DNA from: Hennigella sp049177145 | Lineage (GTDB): Bacteria > Bacillota_I > Bacilli_A > Mycoplasmatales > Mycoplasmoidaceae | Length of the DNA: 64,000 nt | Direction: 5' to 3' | NCBI GenBank assembly: GCA_049177145.1 | Contig: CP185406.1 | Coordinates: forward strand, 558,001-622,000 | Part shown: piece by piece, positions 20,047 to 31,002 of the stretch | How the letters are laid out: every line of letters starts with the position of its first letter | How positions within the stretch are numbered: position 1 is the stretch's first letter | Translations under genes and position numbers: made by a program | The notes under the pieces: generated by a model | What the model was told of the DNA's origin: nothing | The model's database searches: none | Seen by the model: only the letters and a program-made list of their open reading frames with translations

Positions 20047-20931
20047 TTACTTATTTAGAATTTCACCAGTAATGGAATCGAAGTGAAGTTTTGCAAACTC
20101 AGCAAGCTTTGCTTTTTTAATTATTTGTTTACCAGCAGCAATAATTTTAGATTTTTCTACAGATCCTAAAGGAAGTTTCATTCCGGCTTTAGCTGATAGT
20201 TTATCCATACATGTTAAGAAAGCATCTCTAGCAATTACTGAAGCACAAGCAACAGATAGATATTTACTTTCAGCCTTCATTTCAATTACATTAATGTAAA
20301 CTGGTTTAATATTTGCTTTTTTTAGATAATCATAGTAGTGTTGTCTTGCAACAAATTGATCTAGAATTATTTGATAGTGTCTATCTTTTAACTTGTTAGT
20401 TAATTTAGTTAGAGCATCGTTGTGACAAATAGCTTTAACAATGTTACTGTTGTCGAATTTATCAATAATCTTGTTGTAAACAACAGGTTGACAAACACAA
20501 ACTTCGGCTTTTACAATTTTCTTTAATTGCTTAGCCATAGTACGAATTTGTTTGTCATCAATCTTCTTAGAATCATTAACTTTTAATGCTTTGACTTTAT
20601 CAATACATTCATTAGCAACATAACATGCACAAGTTACAACCGGACCAAAATAATCTCCAGTTCCAACTTCATCCATACCTATTGTCCCATCTAAACTTTT
20701 AAAATTAACCTTCTTAGAAGGTGATGTCGCCTTTTTGCCAAAATTAATAATGGCAGATTCTTCACCTTGTAACAACAAAGTGCCATTTTTAAAAACGCTA
20801 ATAGCTAAGTCTTTGGTTTTATAAAAAGCTAAAAGATTTTCGTTCTTTAAATTTGATTGTTTGAAAGATTTATACAAAGTATCAATCTTCTTAAATTCTG
20901 TTTTTGTAATTTTACTTGTTAAGCTTTTCAT
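20047..20931 (-). CDS. rnhC: Ribonuclease HIII
   Basis: 294 residues. It cleaves the RNA strand of RNA-DNA hybrids. GMDEVGTGDYFGPV is the RNase HIII active-site signature (RNase HII has a different start), with later acidic residues in LDQF and MKAESKYLSVACASVIARD. The N-terminal 90 residues match the TBP-like domain of RNase HIII. The start overlaps the end of ispG by 20 bases, indicating cotranscription. Its stop abuts that of convergent truA. Confidence 0.93.
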   Translation of the reverse strand: MKSLTSKITKTEFKKIDTLYKSFKQSNLKNENLLAFYKTKDLAISVFKNGTLLLQGEESAIINFGKKATSPSKKVNFKSLDGTIGMDEVGTGDYFGPVVTCACYVANECIDKVKALKVNDSKKIDDKQIRTMAKQLKKIVKAEVCVCQPVVYNKIIDKFDNSNIVKAICHNDALTKLTNKLKDRHYQIILDQFVARQHYYDYLKKANIKPVYINVIEMKAESKYLSVACASVIARDAFLTCMDKLSAKAGMKLPLGSVEKSKIIAAGKQIIKKAKLAEFAKLHFDSITGEILNK

Positions 20932-22003
20932 AATGCTTTACTGCTTGATTATATTTTTTATCAATTAATTCTTTCAAAATTTTACTTACTTCAGTATTTG
21001 GTATTTCTTTATTTAATGTTCCATTAATATATAGGAAGCTTGTGGTTTTGTCCTTGACACAGATAGCTAAATCACAATCTTTTGCTTCACCTGGTCCATT
21101 AACAATGCAGCCCATAACACCGATTTTAATGGCTAAATGTTTATCTTCTAGATAAGAATCTAGTTCCTTGACCCATTTTTTAGTATCATATTGATTTCTT
21201 CCACATAGTGGACAAGCAATTATGTTGTAATAAGGAATGTTGAATCCCATATTATTTAATAAAGTCTTGGCAATTTTAATTTCGTTTTTTCTATCGCCAT
21301 TAACTGAAATACGAATAGTATTTCCAATTCCTAAATTAAGTAAAGGAATTAGGGCAATACATGATTTTACAATACCTGCATGATCAGGTCCTGATTCAGT
21401 AACGCCAAGATGAATTGGGTATTTACAATGTTTAGCCAATTCAACATTAGCATAGTACGTAGTACTTGGATCTGAATCTTTGATACTTACAATTAATTTA
21501 GAAAATCCATTTTTTTCAAAAAACTTAATTCATGAATAAGCACATTGAACTAATTGATAAACTCTTGATCCAGTAGGATCAATTCTTAAGGAACCACCAT
21601 TAATTCCAATTCTAATTGCGGTATCCTTTGCTTTAGCAGCTTTGATTATCTCAAGCACTTGTTCTTTAGAACCAATGTTGCCTGGATTAATTCTAATCTT
21701 TGCAACATTTGCAGCAATTGCTTTTAAAGCAAATTGGTAATTAAAATGAATGTCAGCAATGATTGGAGTTTTAGTTTTTTTAACTATTTCAGCAAGTGCT
21801 GAAGCATCTGCTTCATCTAATACAGCAACTCTAATTAATTGTGCACCATAATTAGTAAATTGCTTGATCTGTTCCAATGTTTTTTCTACATCACTTGTTT
21901 TAGTGGTTGTCATTGTTTGGATAACAATTTCATTGTATCCACCAATGGTTAGATTACCTACTTTTACAGGCTTTGTTGATGTACGATTTCTACACTTACT
22001 CAT
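20912..22003 (-). CDS. ispG: 4-hydroxy-3-methylbut-2-enyl diphosphate synthase IspG (GcpE)
   Basis: 363 residues. Penultimate enzyme of the MEP isoprenoid pathway, a [4Fe-4S] enzyme converting MEcPP to HMBPP. N-terminal TIM-barrel start with VKVGNLTIGGYNEIVIQTMT, DIHFNYQFAL and RINPGNIG; the C-terminal cluster domain has CPLCGRN (two Cys) and GCIVNGPGEAKDCD (third Cys), so all ligands are present. The frame crosses a TGA-Trp near residue 158. The MEP pathway is absent from many well-known mycoplasmas but present in some. The other isp genes are not in this window. Ferredoxin from the hyd locus could be its electron donor, which is inference. Confidence 0.94.
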
Positions 22004-22036
22004 TGTTAAAAGTTTTTTTATTATATATAAAAAGAA

Positions 22037-22062
22037 AAAAATCGTTAATTAAAACGATTTTT
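22037..22062. terminator. Terminator downstream of tRNA-His
   Basis: A 10-bp stem (AAAAATCGTT / AACGATTTTT) with a 6-base loop, between the tRNA and ispG on the same strand. Confidence 0.7.
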
Positions 22063-22069
22063 ATCATCA

Positions 22070-22147
22070 TGGGGCGTTTAGTGGGACTTGAACCCACGAG
22101 TGCCTGAGTCACAGTCAGGTGTGTTAGCCAACTTCACCATAAACGCC
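22070..22147 (-). tRNA. tRNA-His (anticodon GUG)
   Basis: Cloverleaf on the minus strand with anticodon stem CCTGA/TCAGG and loop CTGTGAC, giving GUG. The acceptor has the extra 5' G (G-1) opposite C73, the hallmark of tRNA-His, and CCA is encoded. T arm GGGTTCAAGTCCC is standard. Confidence 0.95.
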
Positions 22148-22190
22148 ATAACTTGTCTAATAATTATATATACTTTTGACTAAATATAAG

Positions 22191-22288
22191 TATAATAAGT
22201 TAAACGCGTTAAATCCAAGACATGATTGCTTTATCTGTCGAAGTAATAACTTAAAAAGCGTTGAAAAAATTTAAATTTAAGGAGACAT
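22191..22288 (+). promoter_or_regulatory. rpsO promoter and structured leader
   Basis: TATAAT at 22191-22196 is followed by a leader of about 95 bases before the rpsO ATG. AACGC near 22204 can pair with GCGTT near 22257, enclosing GACA/TGTC pairs, and AAGGAG follows at about 22280. A folded leader here would fit S15 autoregulation known in other bacteria; the fold itself is not verified. Confidence 0.35.
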
Positions 22289-22297
22289 ATTAAGAAT

Positions 22298-22573
22298 ATG
22301 GCTGTTTCAAAAGAAACAAAGAAAAATTTAGTTAAAGAATATGGAAAAAATCCAAAGGACACTGGTAATACTGAAGTTCAAATTGCGATTTTAACTGCAG
22401 AAATTAATTCTTTAACTGATCACTTAAAAAACAATCAAAAAGATTTTGCTAGCAAAAGAACTTTGTATGCAAAGAACTCTAAAAGACGTAATTTATTAAA
22501 TTATCTTAAGAGAGTTGATGTTGATAAGTATCGTGAATTAGTTAAGAAACTAAATTTAAGATCATCTAACTAA
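22298..22573 (+). CDS. rpsO: 30S ribosomal protein S15
   Basis: 91 residues, close to the family's usual 88-89. GNTEVQIAILTAEINSLTDHLKNN and SKRRNLLNYLKRVD are diagnostic. It binds the central domain of 16S rRNA early in assembly. It has its own promoter and a long leader; the following small membrane-protein gene begins 2 bases after its stop. Confidence 0.97.
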   Translation: MAVSKETKKNLVKEYGKNPKDTGNTEVQIAILTAEINSLTDHLKNNQKDFASKRTLYAKNSKRRNLLNYLKRVDVDKYRELVKKLNLRSSN

Positions 22574-22575
22574 TT

Positions 22576-22884
22576 ATGATAAACAAGAACAAAATATTGA
22601 ATAAGTTAACTTATTCCAATGTAAACAAAACATTTGGAGCAATATTGTTTGTTCTTGTTTTTATTTTTACATTTTTATTAACAACAAATGATACGGCACT
22701 AAATTCTGCCAAAACAATAATATTGATTGTTTTTGGATCAGTTATGGGGCTATTTGCATTATGCTGGGGTGGTTTAATTTTAATAGTTTGACATCACAAA
22801 AAATCAACTGATGTCAATAAACAAAAGATTGATAAAGCTTTAGATAAACTAAAAGAAGATGCCGTTGAAGAAAGCAAGAAATAA
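22576..22884 (+). CDS. Small membrane protein of unknown function
   Basis: 102 residues. Two hydrophobic segments (about 18-36 and 45-70) are followed by a Trp (TGA) and a short charged tail rich in Lys, Asp and Glu ending in ESKK. No recognisable domain. It lies 2 bases after rpsO and 6 bases before an exchanger gene, so it is probably cotranscribed with both. It could be a transporter accessory protein, but only the position suggests this. Confidence 0.6.
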
Positions 22885-22890
22885 TCTTAG

Positions 22891-24000
22891 ATGAACCCGA
22901 TAATTAGTTATTTTGATAGTAATTTTGTGGTAACAATATCTTTATATTGTTTTTTGTTGGTTGGCGTTGTTGTAATTACAACACTCCTTTCTAAATTGTG
23001 TGTTATTTTAAAAGAGAAAGCTCATTTGTCTGATGGCGTTGTCGCGGGTCTATTATTAGGTGTAATCACAAGTTTACCAGAATTGGTAACATGTATTGCT
23101 TCCATTCTTGTTCATCAAACTGGATCGATGGGATTTGGTGACATTCTTGGAAGCAACATTTTTGATTTATTTGTATTAGGCGTATGTTTATTATCCTGTG
23201 TTTGAATATTTATTGGTTCTAAGGCCAATCAAATAAATGCAAAGACATTGATTTGTACCGGTGTTGGAACAATATTTGCATTGTTAGCAATAGTTGCAAC
23301 AAAATTTATTCCTCAACTTATATGACATGGATTTAACTTTTTTAGTATTTTAATACTATTTAGTTATGGAATGTCTATCTATTTTATGACTAGAAATGCT
23401 AAGGTTAAAACCAATAAAAAAGAAGGAATGACTGAGATTAGACAAGCAAAAAAATCAAAGTTATTTCAACTTCCATTAAAATGAATAATTGTTTTAATAG
23501 TTTGTGTTTCTATAGTATTAATTGCATTATCTGTTTTCCTTACTTTTACATCAGAATCATTAATATTCCATCATTGGTCAAATGTTTTTGGTAGCGAGAA
23601 CAAAGCAACATTTGGCGGTGCTTTATTGTTAGGCGTGATTACGTCACTACCTGAAATTATTTGTTGTATCAACCTTTGTATGCACAAAGAATATAACATG
23701 GTTATAGACACCATGGTTGGATCTACGTCTTTTAATTTAGCAATTTTGTCAATTGCTAATTTAGCGTTTATAGGTGTTTATAAACCAGGTAGCGAGATGT
23801 ATCAATGAAATGATCAATCCATTATTCAAATAATTATTTGTTTAGCAATAATTTTGGTTTTAATGGCATATTTAGTTGCAAATAGTAAAAAAATCAAGTC
23901 AAGATTAACTAATAAACAATCTTTAGCAATTAATATCACGTCACTATCACTAATAGTAGTGATTTACATAATATTTATTATTTTAGGTTTTATAAAATAG
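22891..24000 (+). CDS. CaCA-family sodium/calcium exchanger-like protein, tandem copy 1
   Basis: 369 residues, about ten membrane segments in two inverted halves. Alpha-repeat 1 reads GVITSLPELVT and GDILGSNIFDLFVLG; alpha-repeat 2 reads GVITSLPEIIC and DTMVGSTSFNLAILS. These are the ion-binding repeats of cation/Ca2+ antiporters (YrbG type), each with the acidic residue in SLPE. A central loop rich in Lys separates the halves. A close paralogue follows 49 bases downstream. It probably exports Ca2+ or a related cation in exchange for Na+, H+ or K+; the ion is not determinable. Confidence 0.87.
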
Positions 24001-24037
24001 TTCAAATATTATCTTTTTTACTATAATTTAACATAAA

Positions 24038-24043
24038 TAGGAG
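24038..24043 (+). promoter_or_regulatory. Shine-Dalgarno deciding a GTG start
   Basis: TAGGAG stands 6-7 bases before GTG 24050 and no ATG is near, supporting GTG as the start of the second exchanger. TATAAT-like sequence (ctataattta) lies about 20 bases earlier. Confidence 0.55.
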
Positions 24044-24049
24044 ACAACG

Positions 24050-25270
24050 GTGAAAGAATTTGAATTATTCTTTATCAATAATCAAGCTGCTGCAATGAGC
24101 TGTTTTTTTATCTTTGCAGTTGTTGTTGGTGTTCTTGCTACCGTTGTTACTAAATTAGCTGTAGCTATCAAAGATAAGGCTAAACTACCTGATGGTGTTG
24201 TTGGTGGTATTTTAATTGGTGCTATTACATCTATCCCTGAATTCATAACAGCAATTGGTGTAACCGTTGAAGGTGTACTATATCCAGATGCTTATGATCC
24301 CGCATCAGTCTTTGGAGATGTTATTGGTTCTAACATGTTTTGTTTATTAATTTTGGCTGTAACATTAATTATTACAGTTAAATTATTTAGACATAGAGAA
24401 GCTGACCAAATCAATACAATTACAATTATTTGTTTGATTTTTGGTGCAATAATGTGCATTCTTGCAGTATTGTTTGAAAACAATGGTATTGTTTATGGCG
24501 GAGAAGGTCAACCAAGAAGTCCTCTTGTTTGACACGGCTTCAACTTCTTTTCTATTTTTATCTTCTTATCATACGCTATTGCTGTATTCTTTATGTTTGC
24601 TGGTTCAAAACTTAAACCAATGGCTATTGTAGGTAAAGGTGTAGCAACTAAGTTGTCTCTTCCTCCACAACAAAAAGTTAAACGTTCTAAGTTCTTAAAA
24701 CTTAGCATGAGTTTATTGATTGTTTTATTAATTATTGGTGTTGTTGTTTTATCTGGAACATCTTTAGTTTTATCAAGTGCATGTAGTGGATGTATTGAAA
24801 ATTGAGGTCTGGGACCTGTGTTTGGTAGAACTCTATTATTAGGTGTAGCTACAAGTTTACCTGAATTAATTGCTGTTGCAACACTAGCATTCTCTGGTAG
24901 ATATAACATGATGATCAACTCTATGGCTGGTTCATGTGCATTTAACATGATCATACTTTCTGTATGTAATGCCATTTATGCAGGTATGTGAAATAGTACA
25001 ACACAACCAATGTTCCCTCAACCACAAGAAAGAAATAGTGTTGTTGTTCAAGTTGTTCTATTTATATTAATGTGTTTATTTACTGCTTTATATTTAATAA
25101 TCAACTCTAAACATATTAAGACTAGATTAACTAATAAACAAATTATCATTGTTAACTCGGTTCTATTAAGTTTAGTTATCATCGCTTATTTTGCATACAT
25201 TGCTCTAGGAATCATTCAATGATTTACTATTGAACCAAAACCAGATCAATTACTTGCATTTATGATTTAA
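24050..25270 (+). CDS. CaCA-family sodium/calcium exchanger-like protein, tandem copy 2
   Basis: 406 residues, starting with GTG. Alpha-repeat 1: GAITSIPEFIT and GDVIGSNMFCLLIL. Alpha-repeat 2: GVATSLPELIA and NSMAGSCAFNMIILS. About ten membrane segments with a Lys-rich cytoplasmic loop near residue 200. It is related to the gene upstream but clearly diverged, and differs in residues next to the conserved Asn/Ser of each repeat, which could mean different ion preference (inference). It ends in a terminator shared with the convergent rlmB. Confidence 0.87.
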
Positions 25271-25294
25271 AAAAAGAGGATTAACCTCTTTTTA
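25269..25294. terminator. Bidirectional terminator, exchanger / rlmB
   Basis: Stem AAAAAGAGG / CCTCTTTTT with a 5-base loop. The rlmB stop codon lies in the loop. The same hairpin sequence recurs at 52146-52169. Confidence 0.85.
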
Positions 25295-26000
25295 TTTTGC
25301 TTGATATTGTATGAAGCAAGACTGCTGTGGCTGCAGACACATTTAGTGATTGTGTTTTGCCTGGGGCATCAATATAAACTTTGAAATCAGCATTCTTTAA
25401 TACTAAAGGACTAATTCCTTTGTTCTCATTTCCAACAATAATTACTACTTTACCACTAAATTTGATTTCATCAAGTTTGTGCGCTTGTTGATCTAAGCAG
25501 CTAGCATATATTCAGTAACCCGCTTGTTTTAATTTATTAATGGTATCTGACAAGTTTGTTACCTTTATCATATTAAGGTTACTGATGGCTCCTTGTGATG
25601 TTTTAATTACGGCAGGAGTAATTTGACATTGCCCATCCTTCTTATATATAAGAGCATCAATGCCAAAGCTTTCGGCCGATCTAATAATGGCACCAAAGTT
25701 CATTGGATCTTCTATTGAATCAAGCATTAAGACTAATGATGTAGATTGAGATTTAACTTTGTTAAGGAACGTATCAATAGTTAAATTAACTTCACCTTCA
25801 ACATAACCAATTGCAAATTGGTGGTTTTGACCAGATGCTAATTTTTCATAAAATGATTTATCATTATTTATTTCAACAGTAGGTAAAAAAGATTTTACCT
25901 TATTGTAAAAGACTCTGTCTTTATTACTAATAGTTGCTTTTTTCAAAGATTTATTAGCAATTGCATCAAGAATAGCTTTCTTACCAATAATTAATTGCAT
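25281..26000 (-). CDS. rlmB: 23S rRNA 2'-O-methyltransferase, RlmB/TrmH (SpoU) family
   Basis: 239 residues. A short N-terminal substrate-binding domain is followed by the SPOUT knot: LVLMLDSIEDPMNFGAIIRSAESFGIDALI (motif 1), a GNENKGISPLVLKNAD segment (motif 2) and KTQSLNVSAATAVLLH (motif 3). By family it methylates a ribose in 23S rRNA; RlmB and the related tRNA enzymes are hard to separate by eye. A TGA-Trp joins the two halves. Its ATG overlaps the cysS stop by one base, and cysS-rlmB is a common Firmicutes pair. Confidence 0.88.
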
Positions 26001-27304
26001 TATAGTAAACCTTTTTCGGTTAATAATCTTCTTAACTCATCAGCTTCTGTGTAATTTTTAGAATCCACAGCTTCTTTTCATCTTTTGATTTCATCAATAG
26101 ATTTTAAGTGCTTTTCTGACTCGAACTTAATACCAAGAATTTCAAACTCCTTAGCAATTACATTACATAATTTGTTAGATTCGAAGAACTTTTTATCTCT
26201 AATATATGTATTTAAAATTCTAGTTTGTTCTTGTAATGCTGTAATAGCATTAGGCAAGTTTAAGTCATCTGATAATGCAGCAGCAAAGACGGGGTCTAAT
26301 TGCGCAGCTTCGCTAAAGAACATGTTGTTAGCGATGTTGTATGTCTTAGCTACAGATAAAGCTTTAATAACGCTTTTAACCTCTGCATTAGCTTCTTCTA
26401 ATAATTCCTTTGAGAAGTTAACAGGTTGTTGATATTTTGCTTTATAAAAGAATCATCTCAAACCATTTGCATTATCTACATTAACTAAATCTTTTACAAG
26501 AATAAAGTTATGCAATGATTTAGACATCTTCGCACCTTCAACATTAATATGTCCTACATGCATTCAAACATCTGCAATGTCCCTACCATATGTTGCTACG
26601 TTTTGAGCATTTTCATTTTCATGGTGAGGGAATTTTAAATCAACACCTCCACCATGAATAGTGACATGATCTCCAGCATACTTATTTATAAGAACACAAC
26701 ATTCAGTGTGTCAACCAGGTCTGCCTTTTGATCAAGGAGAATCTCAATTAACACCTTCGCTTGTCTTTTTTCACAAAGCAAAGTCTAGAGGGCTTCTTTT
26801 ATTAGCCATGTTTTCTTTTCTAACGCCATTCATTAGATTAGCAGGATTTTGGTGACTAATATGTCCATAGTCTCTAATCTTAGAGACATCAAAATAAACA
26901 TCACCATCCACTACATATGCTGCATCCCTTTCAATTAATGAACTAATATAAGCAATAATTTCATCCATGTGCTCTGATACATTAGGCATTAGTACTTGTC
27001 TAATATTTAAAAGTTGGAATATATCTAGATAAGCTTGTGTATATCTAGATGTCAATTCTTTTTCACTAATACCTTCCTCGGCGGCTGCTTTAATGATTTT
27101 GTCATCAACGTCTGTTATATTTTGGATGTAAACTATTTCTTTGTGTTGATTTAAAAGGAAACGATGTAGAACATCGAAGATTACTAATGGCCTAACATTA
27201 CCAATATGCACATAATTGTAAACTGTTGGTCCACAGTTATAAATTGTTACACGTTGATCAGCTATGTCTACAAGTTCGCCTGTACTAGAATTTAGTAATT
27301 TCAT
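26000..27304 (-). CDS. cysS: Cysteinyl-tRNA synthetase
   Basis: 434 residues. Class I synthetase with IYNCGPTVYNYVHIGNVRP, holding the zinc-ligand Cys and the HIGH-type HIGN. The minus-strand frame near 26515-26540 encodes GAKMSKSLHNF, the KMSKS loop. The middle part crosses several TGA-Trp codons. It is slightly shorter than the common 460-470 residues. It shares the TAATG overlap with rlmB. No T-box leader is visible upstream. Confidence 0.94.
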
Positions 27305-27340
27305 TGTCTTACCTTCCTATATTATTAATATTTTACTTAT

Positions 27341-29320
27341 TTATCATATTTTTTTAGTAATGATTTCGATACCAAGCTCCTTGGCCTTCTTATATTTGCT
27401 ACTTTCAAAGTCATTTGCAATTAAGTAGTCAATATTCTTATTTACACTACCAAAGAATTTTGCATCATATTTTTCTTCCATGAGCTTAATAATTTCGTTT
27501 CTTGGAATTTCAAATGAACCGGTTATGACAAAATTCTTTTGATAGTATGGACTTGATGTATCATATTTTCTTTCAATTAATTTTGTATTGACACCAATAT
27601 CTTTTAATTTAGAAATTAAAAGTTTATTGTTCTCTACTTTAAAGAAATCAACAATTGATTGTCCAACTGTCTCTCCAACATCTTTAATTGAAACTAGTGC
27701 TTCTAGTGGAGCTGATGCTAAATTATCTAGTGTTTTAAATGTTTCAGCTAAGACTTTAGCAGTTATTGCTCCAACGTGTCTAATACCCAATCCATAGATT
27801 AGTTTATCAAGATTGGCTTTTTTTGATGTTTCTACTGATGAGACTAAATGATCAAACATTTTATCTTTGATGTGCAAATCTAAATTTAGAATTTCTTGTT
27901 TTTTATCTTTTAGATAATATAAATCAATAATGTTTTTAACAATGTTGTTGTCTCAAAATTTTTCAAGAATTTTATTACTTAATCCATCAATATTCATTGC
28001 ATCTCTATCAGCAAAGTGAACAATGTTTAGTAAACCCCTAGCAGGGCAATCAATGTTAACACAATATTGGTCAACTTCACCTTCCACCTTTTCTAATTTA
28101 CTTCCACAAATAGGACAAGATGTAGGAGGAACATATGCTTTAGCATCTTTAGGTCTTTTCTTTACATTTGGACCAATTACCTTTGGAATTATTTCTCCGG
28201 CTTTAAATATTTTAACTGTATCACCAATTCGAATATCTTTTGCTGCAATATATTCGGCATTATGTAATGTAGCTGCTGAAATTGTAGAACCATCTAATAA
28301 TACTGGAGATAAGTTGGCAACATAGTTGATCCTACCTGTTCTTCCAACTGTTGTAGTAATATTTTCAAGTTTTGTTTCTACAACATTTGGAGGGAATTTA
28401 TAAGCGATAGCTCATTTTGGGAATTTTGATGTGTAACCAATCTTATCATGCATTTCAAAGTTATTAACTTTAATAACTACACCATCAATAGGAAACTCTA
28501 AATCGTTTCTTTTTTCGGTTCATTCATCAATAACATGTATTACTTCTTCTATTCCATCGCAAATTTTAATAGAAGGTGCAACATTAAATTTGTTTTTCTT
28601 CAAAAATTCAATAACCTCTGATTGAGTTTTTAAACCGTATTGTCCTTCATTTGGTATTTGATAACAATACATAGTTAAATTACGCTTAGCAGTAATTTTA
28701 GGATCTAGTTGTCTCAAACTACCACTAGCAGCATTTCTAGGGTTAGCAAATTTCTTTTCTTCGTCATCTATTGCTGCATTAATTTTTTCAAAATTCTTTT
28801 TTGTTAAAAACACTTCACCACGAATTTCAATATCATCTTGGAAATCGATTTGTAATGGAATAGATTTAATTGTTTTAACGTTTGGTGTAACATCTTCACC
28901 AATTAAACCATCACCTCTAGTAGCACCAGAAACTAATTGTCCATCTTGATATATCAAGCTCATGCTTAATCCATCAATTTTAGGTTCTACACAATAAACA
29001 ACTTGTTGGTCACCTATAACTTTTTTAATGTCGTTATCAAACTTTCTCATTTCATCAGCACTAAAAGCATTTGCTAATGACATCATTTTAGTTTTATGTT
29101 GATATTTTTTAAGTTTAGTACTAGCGGTTCCACCAACTCTTTGGCTTGGCGAATCTGGTGTAATTAAATTAGGATATTGAGTTTCTAACTCAATAAGTTG
29201 TCTTAAAGTAATATCATATTCTTCGTCAGATACAGTTGGATTATTAAGAACATAGTACTCATATTCCCATTTTCTTAATAAAGTTTTCAACTTATCTAAA
29301 CGTTGTTTAATTTGCTCCAT
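27341..29320 (-). CDS. ligA: NAD-dependent DNA ligase LigA
   Basis: 659 residues, full length. It seals nicks in replication and repair. Domain Ia is at the N-terminus; the adenylation site is VEPKIDGLSMSLIY with the lysine nucleophile, and later GEVF and NPRNAASGSLRQLD. Then come the OB fold, a Cys4 zinc finger near 28040-28120, the helix-hairpin-helix region (GIRHVGAITAKVLAE) and a C-terminal BRCT domain (NFVITGSFEIPRNEI). The last codon before TAA is a TGA-Trp. It has no close operon partner; its start follows a terminator at 29341-29370. Confidence 0.95.
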
Positions 29321-29340
29321 ATAATAAATAAATTATAAAG

Positions 29341-29370
29341 AAAAAAAGATTAGTAAACTAATCTTTTTTT
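29341..29370 (-). terminator. Terminator of the polytopic membrane protein gene
   Basis: Near-perfect 13-14 bp stem (AAAGATTAGT / ACTAATCTTT extended by A and T runs) 5 bases past the stop on the minus strand. Confidence 0.8.
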
Positions 29371-29374
29371 GATA

Positions 29375-30952
29375 CTAATATCAGTTATATTTTCATTGAT
29401 TTAATTGATTGATTTTGTTGTTAAAGATGCCTTTTAAAATTAAAGCAAAGATTGGAACCACAAACAACATATTTAAATCTAATGTATTAAGCGGGAATCT
29501 ACTTGTTGCGATTTTTAATACATGAATAACAAGTGGATTTATGAACAAGATACAGCTTAAAATACCGAATTTGATTGAATAATCTTCTTTACACAATTTA
29601 TTTAATCTATGTGTTTTTAATTTTCTGATTATCAAATATGCAATTGTTATAGACACAAAAATAGCATACATTAAAGCATTGAATATTGCTATTCCCGTAG
29701 GGGAGTTAATATTTATTGTTCAAAGATATGTATAAGTAAAAGTCAAGAAATTTTTATAGTTTATGTTATCTCCATTTCATTTATAAATTTCTTGGAAAAT
29801 GAAGAAATTAGCTACAAGAATTAAAGCAACGAAAAGAATTAATCCAGCATATACAATTTGTCCAGAGTGGCGATGAATAGAAAGGGCAATTTTAGTATCT
29901 CAAGATGGCGTTCCAACTCTTCTTACAATGATAATTGTAATAATAACAACTGCCAAATATAAAGCACTAACGATTGACAACAATGATGATGTGTAAAGTG
30001 ACAACAAACTAAATATTGTCAGAATTAAAGGCCAAGTCAAAAATAATGCAAAATTTAGTGAATTTTCTTTATTTCTAATTACATAGTAAATTGAGAAAAT
30101 TCAAATAGCAATTACAGTAAAGAAACTTGTGCAGCTAACGGCTAAAAAACCCAGTAATAATGCGGTTAAATGGAATAATTTAAGTGATCCAGCATTTGAC
30201 TGTTTAAACATAACTAGAAGGTAGACTAAAAGTAATAAAAGCAATCAAGCATCACCTATGGCAAAACTTTCAATAAAGGCTAGAATTAAGACCACAAAAA
30301 GTAAGATTGCACAACTAGAAAAAACAATTCTTAAAACACTTGTTTCTCTTCGAATCATTCATGTCGATAGACATGCCACAAAACCAGCTGCAACTATAGT
30401 TCATGATCAACCACAAAAATTAATTGCTTGTCTAATGTTATAAACCTTAAATATGTTTATTCAGAATACATTCATAACATTAAATGCAGAGAAATTTGAC
30501 ACAATATCATCACTTGTAGTACCAAATCACATTGGTTGTCAAATATCTAATTGAGAATGTCTAATTGTTCATAATCAATTGGTTCCAAAAGTTGAGTTAT
30601 ATGAACGGAAATTTAACCATCCAATTAATACAGTTAAACCAAATGTAATTACGAATGTAATTATCTTTTTATAGTTAACTGATCAAGTGATAAATAAGTA
30701 TCTTCAATTAGCGATATAAAATACTAATAAAATACCTTGAATTATTCCAAAAACTACAAAGTATGTCCAGATCATAGCACGACCTGCATACATTCAAATA
30801 CTAATTAAGTAGAATACGTCAAATAATGCGATAAAACCTACAATACTGGCTAAAAATGGGTTGGCATTAATTTTTCATCTTTTAATTAACCTGCCAATCA
30901 AAAAAGCATTAATAAAATAGACTAGAGGTACTACTAATATTGCAGCTATCAT
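29375..30952 (-). CDS. Large polytopic membrane protein, unknown function
   Basis: 525 residues after TGA is read as Trp (many Trp). There are about a dozen strongly hydrophobic segments separated by short loops, one longer aromatic-rich polar loop near residues 115-180 and basic residues in short cytoplasmic loops. No motif of a known transporter or glycosyltransferase family was recognised. Isolated between a terminator on each side, so monocistronic. It is the most Trp-rich gene of the region. It could be a transporter, flippase or GT-C-type glycosyltransferase; none is supported by a motif. Confidence 0.65.
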
Positions 30953-30970
30953 ATGAAAATTATAAAATAA

Positions 30971-30996
30971 AAAAAGTAGGTTTAAACCTACTTTTG
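30971..30996 (-). terminator. Terminator after tRNA-Gly
   Basis: Palindrome AAAAGTAGG TTTAAA CCTACTTTT with T run on the minus strand, between the tRNA and the membrane-protein gene. Confidence 0.8.
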
Positions 30997-31002
30997 ATTT
31001 AA

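Noticed and set aside
26000..27400. T-box riboswitch before cysS (or valS)
   Set aside because: Only short gaps (about 37 bases before cysS, 6 before valS) are present, with no stem I or T-box sequence.
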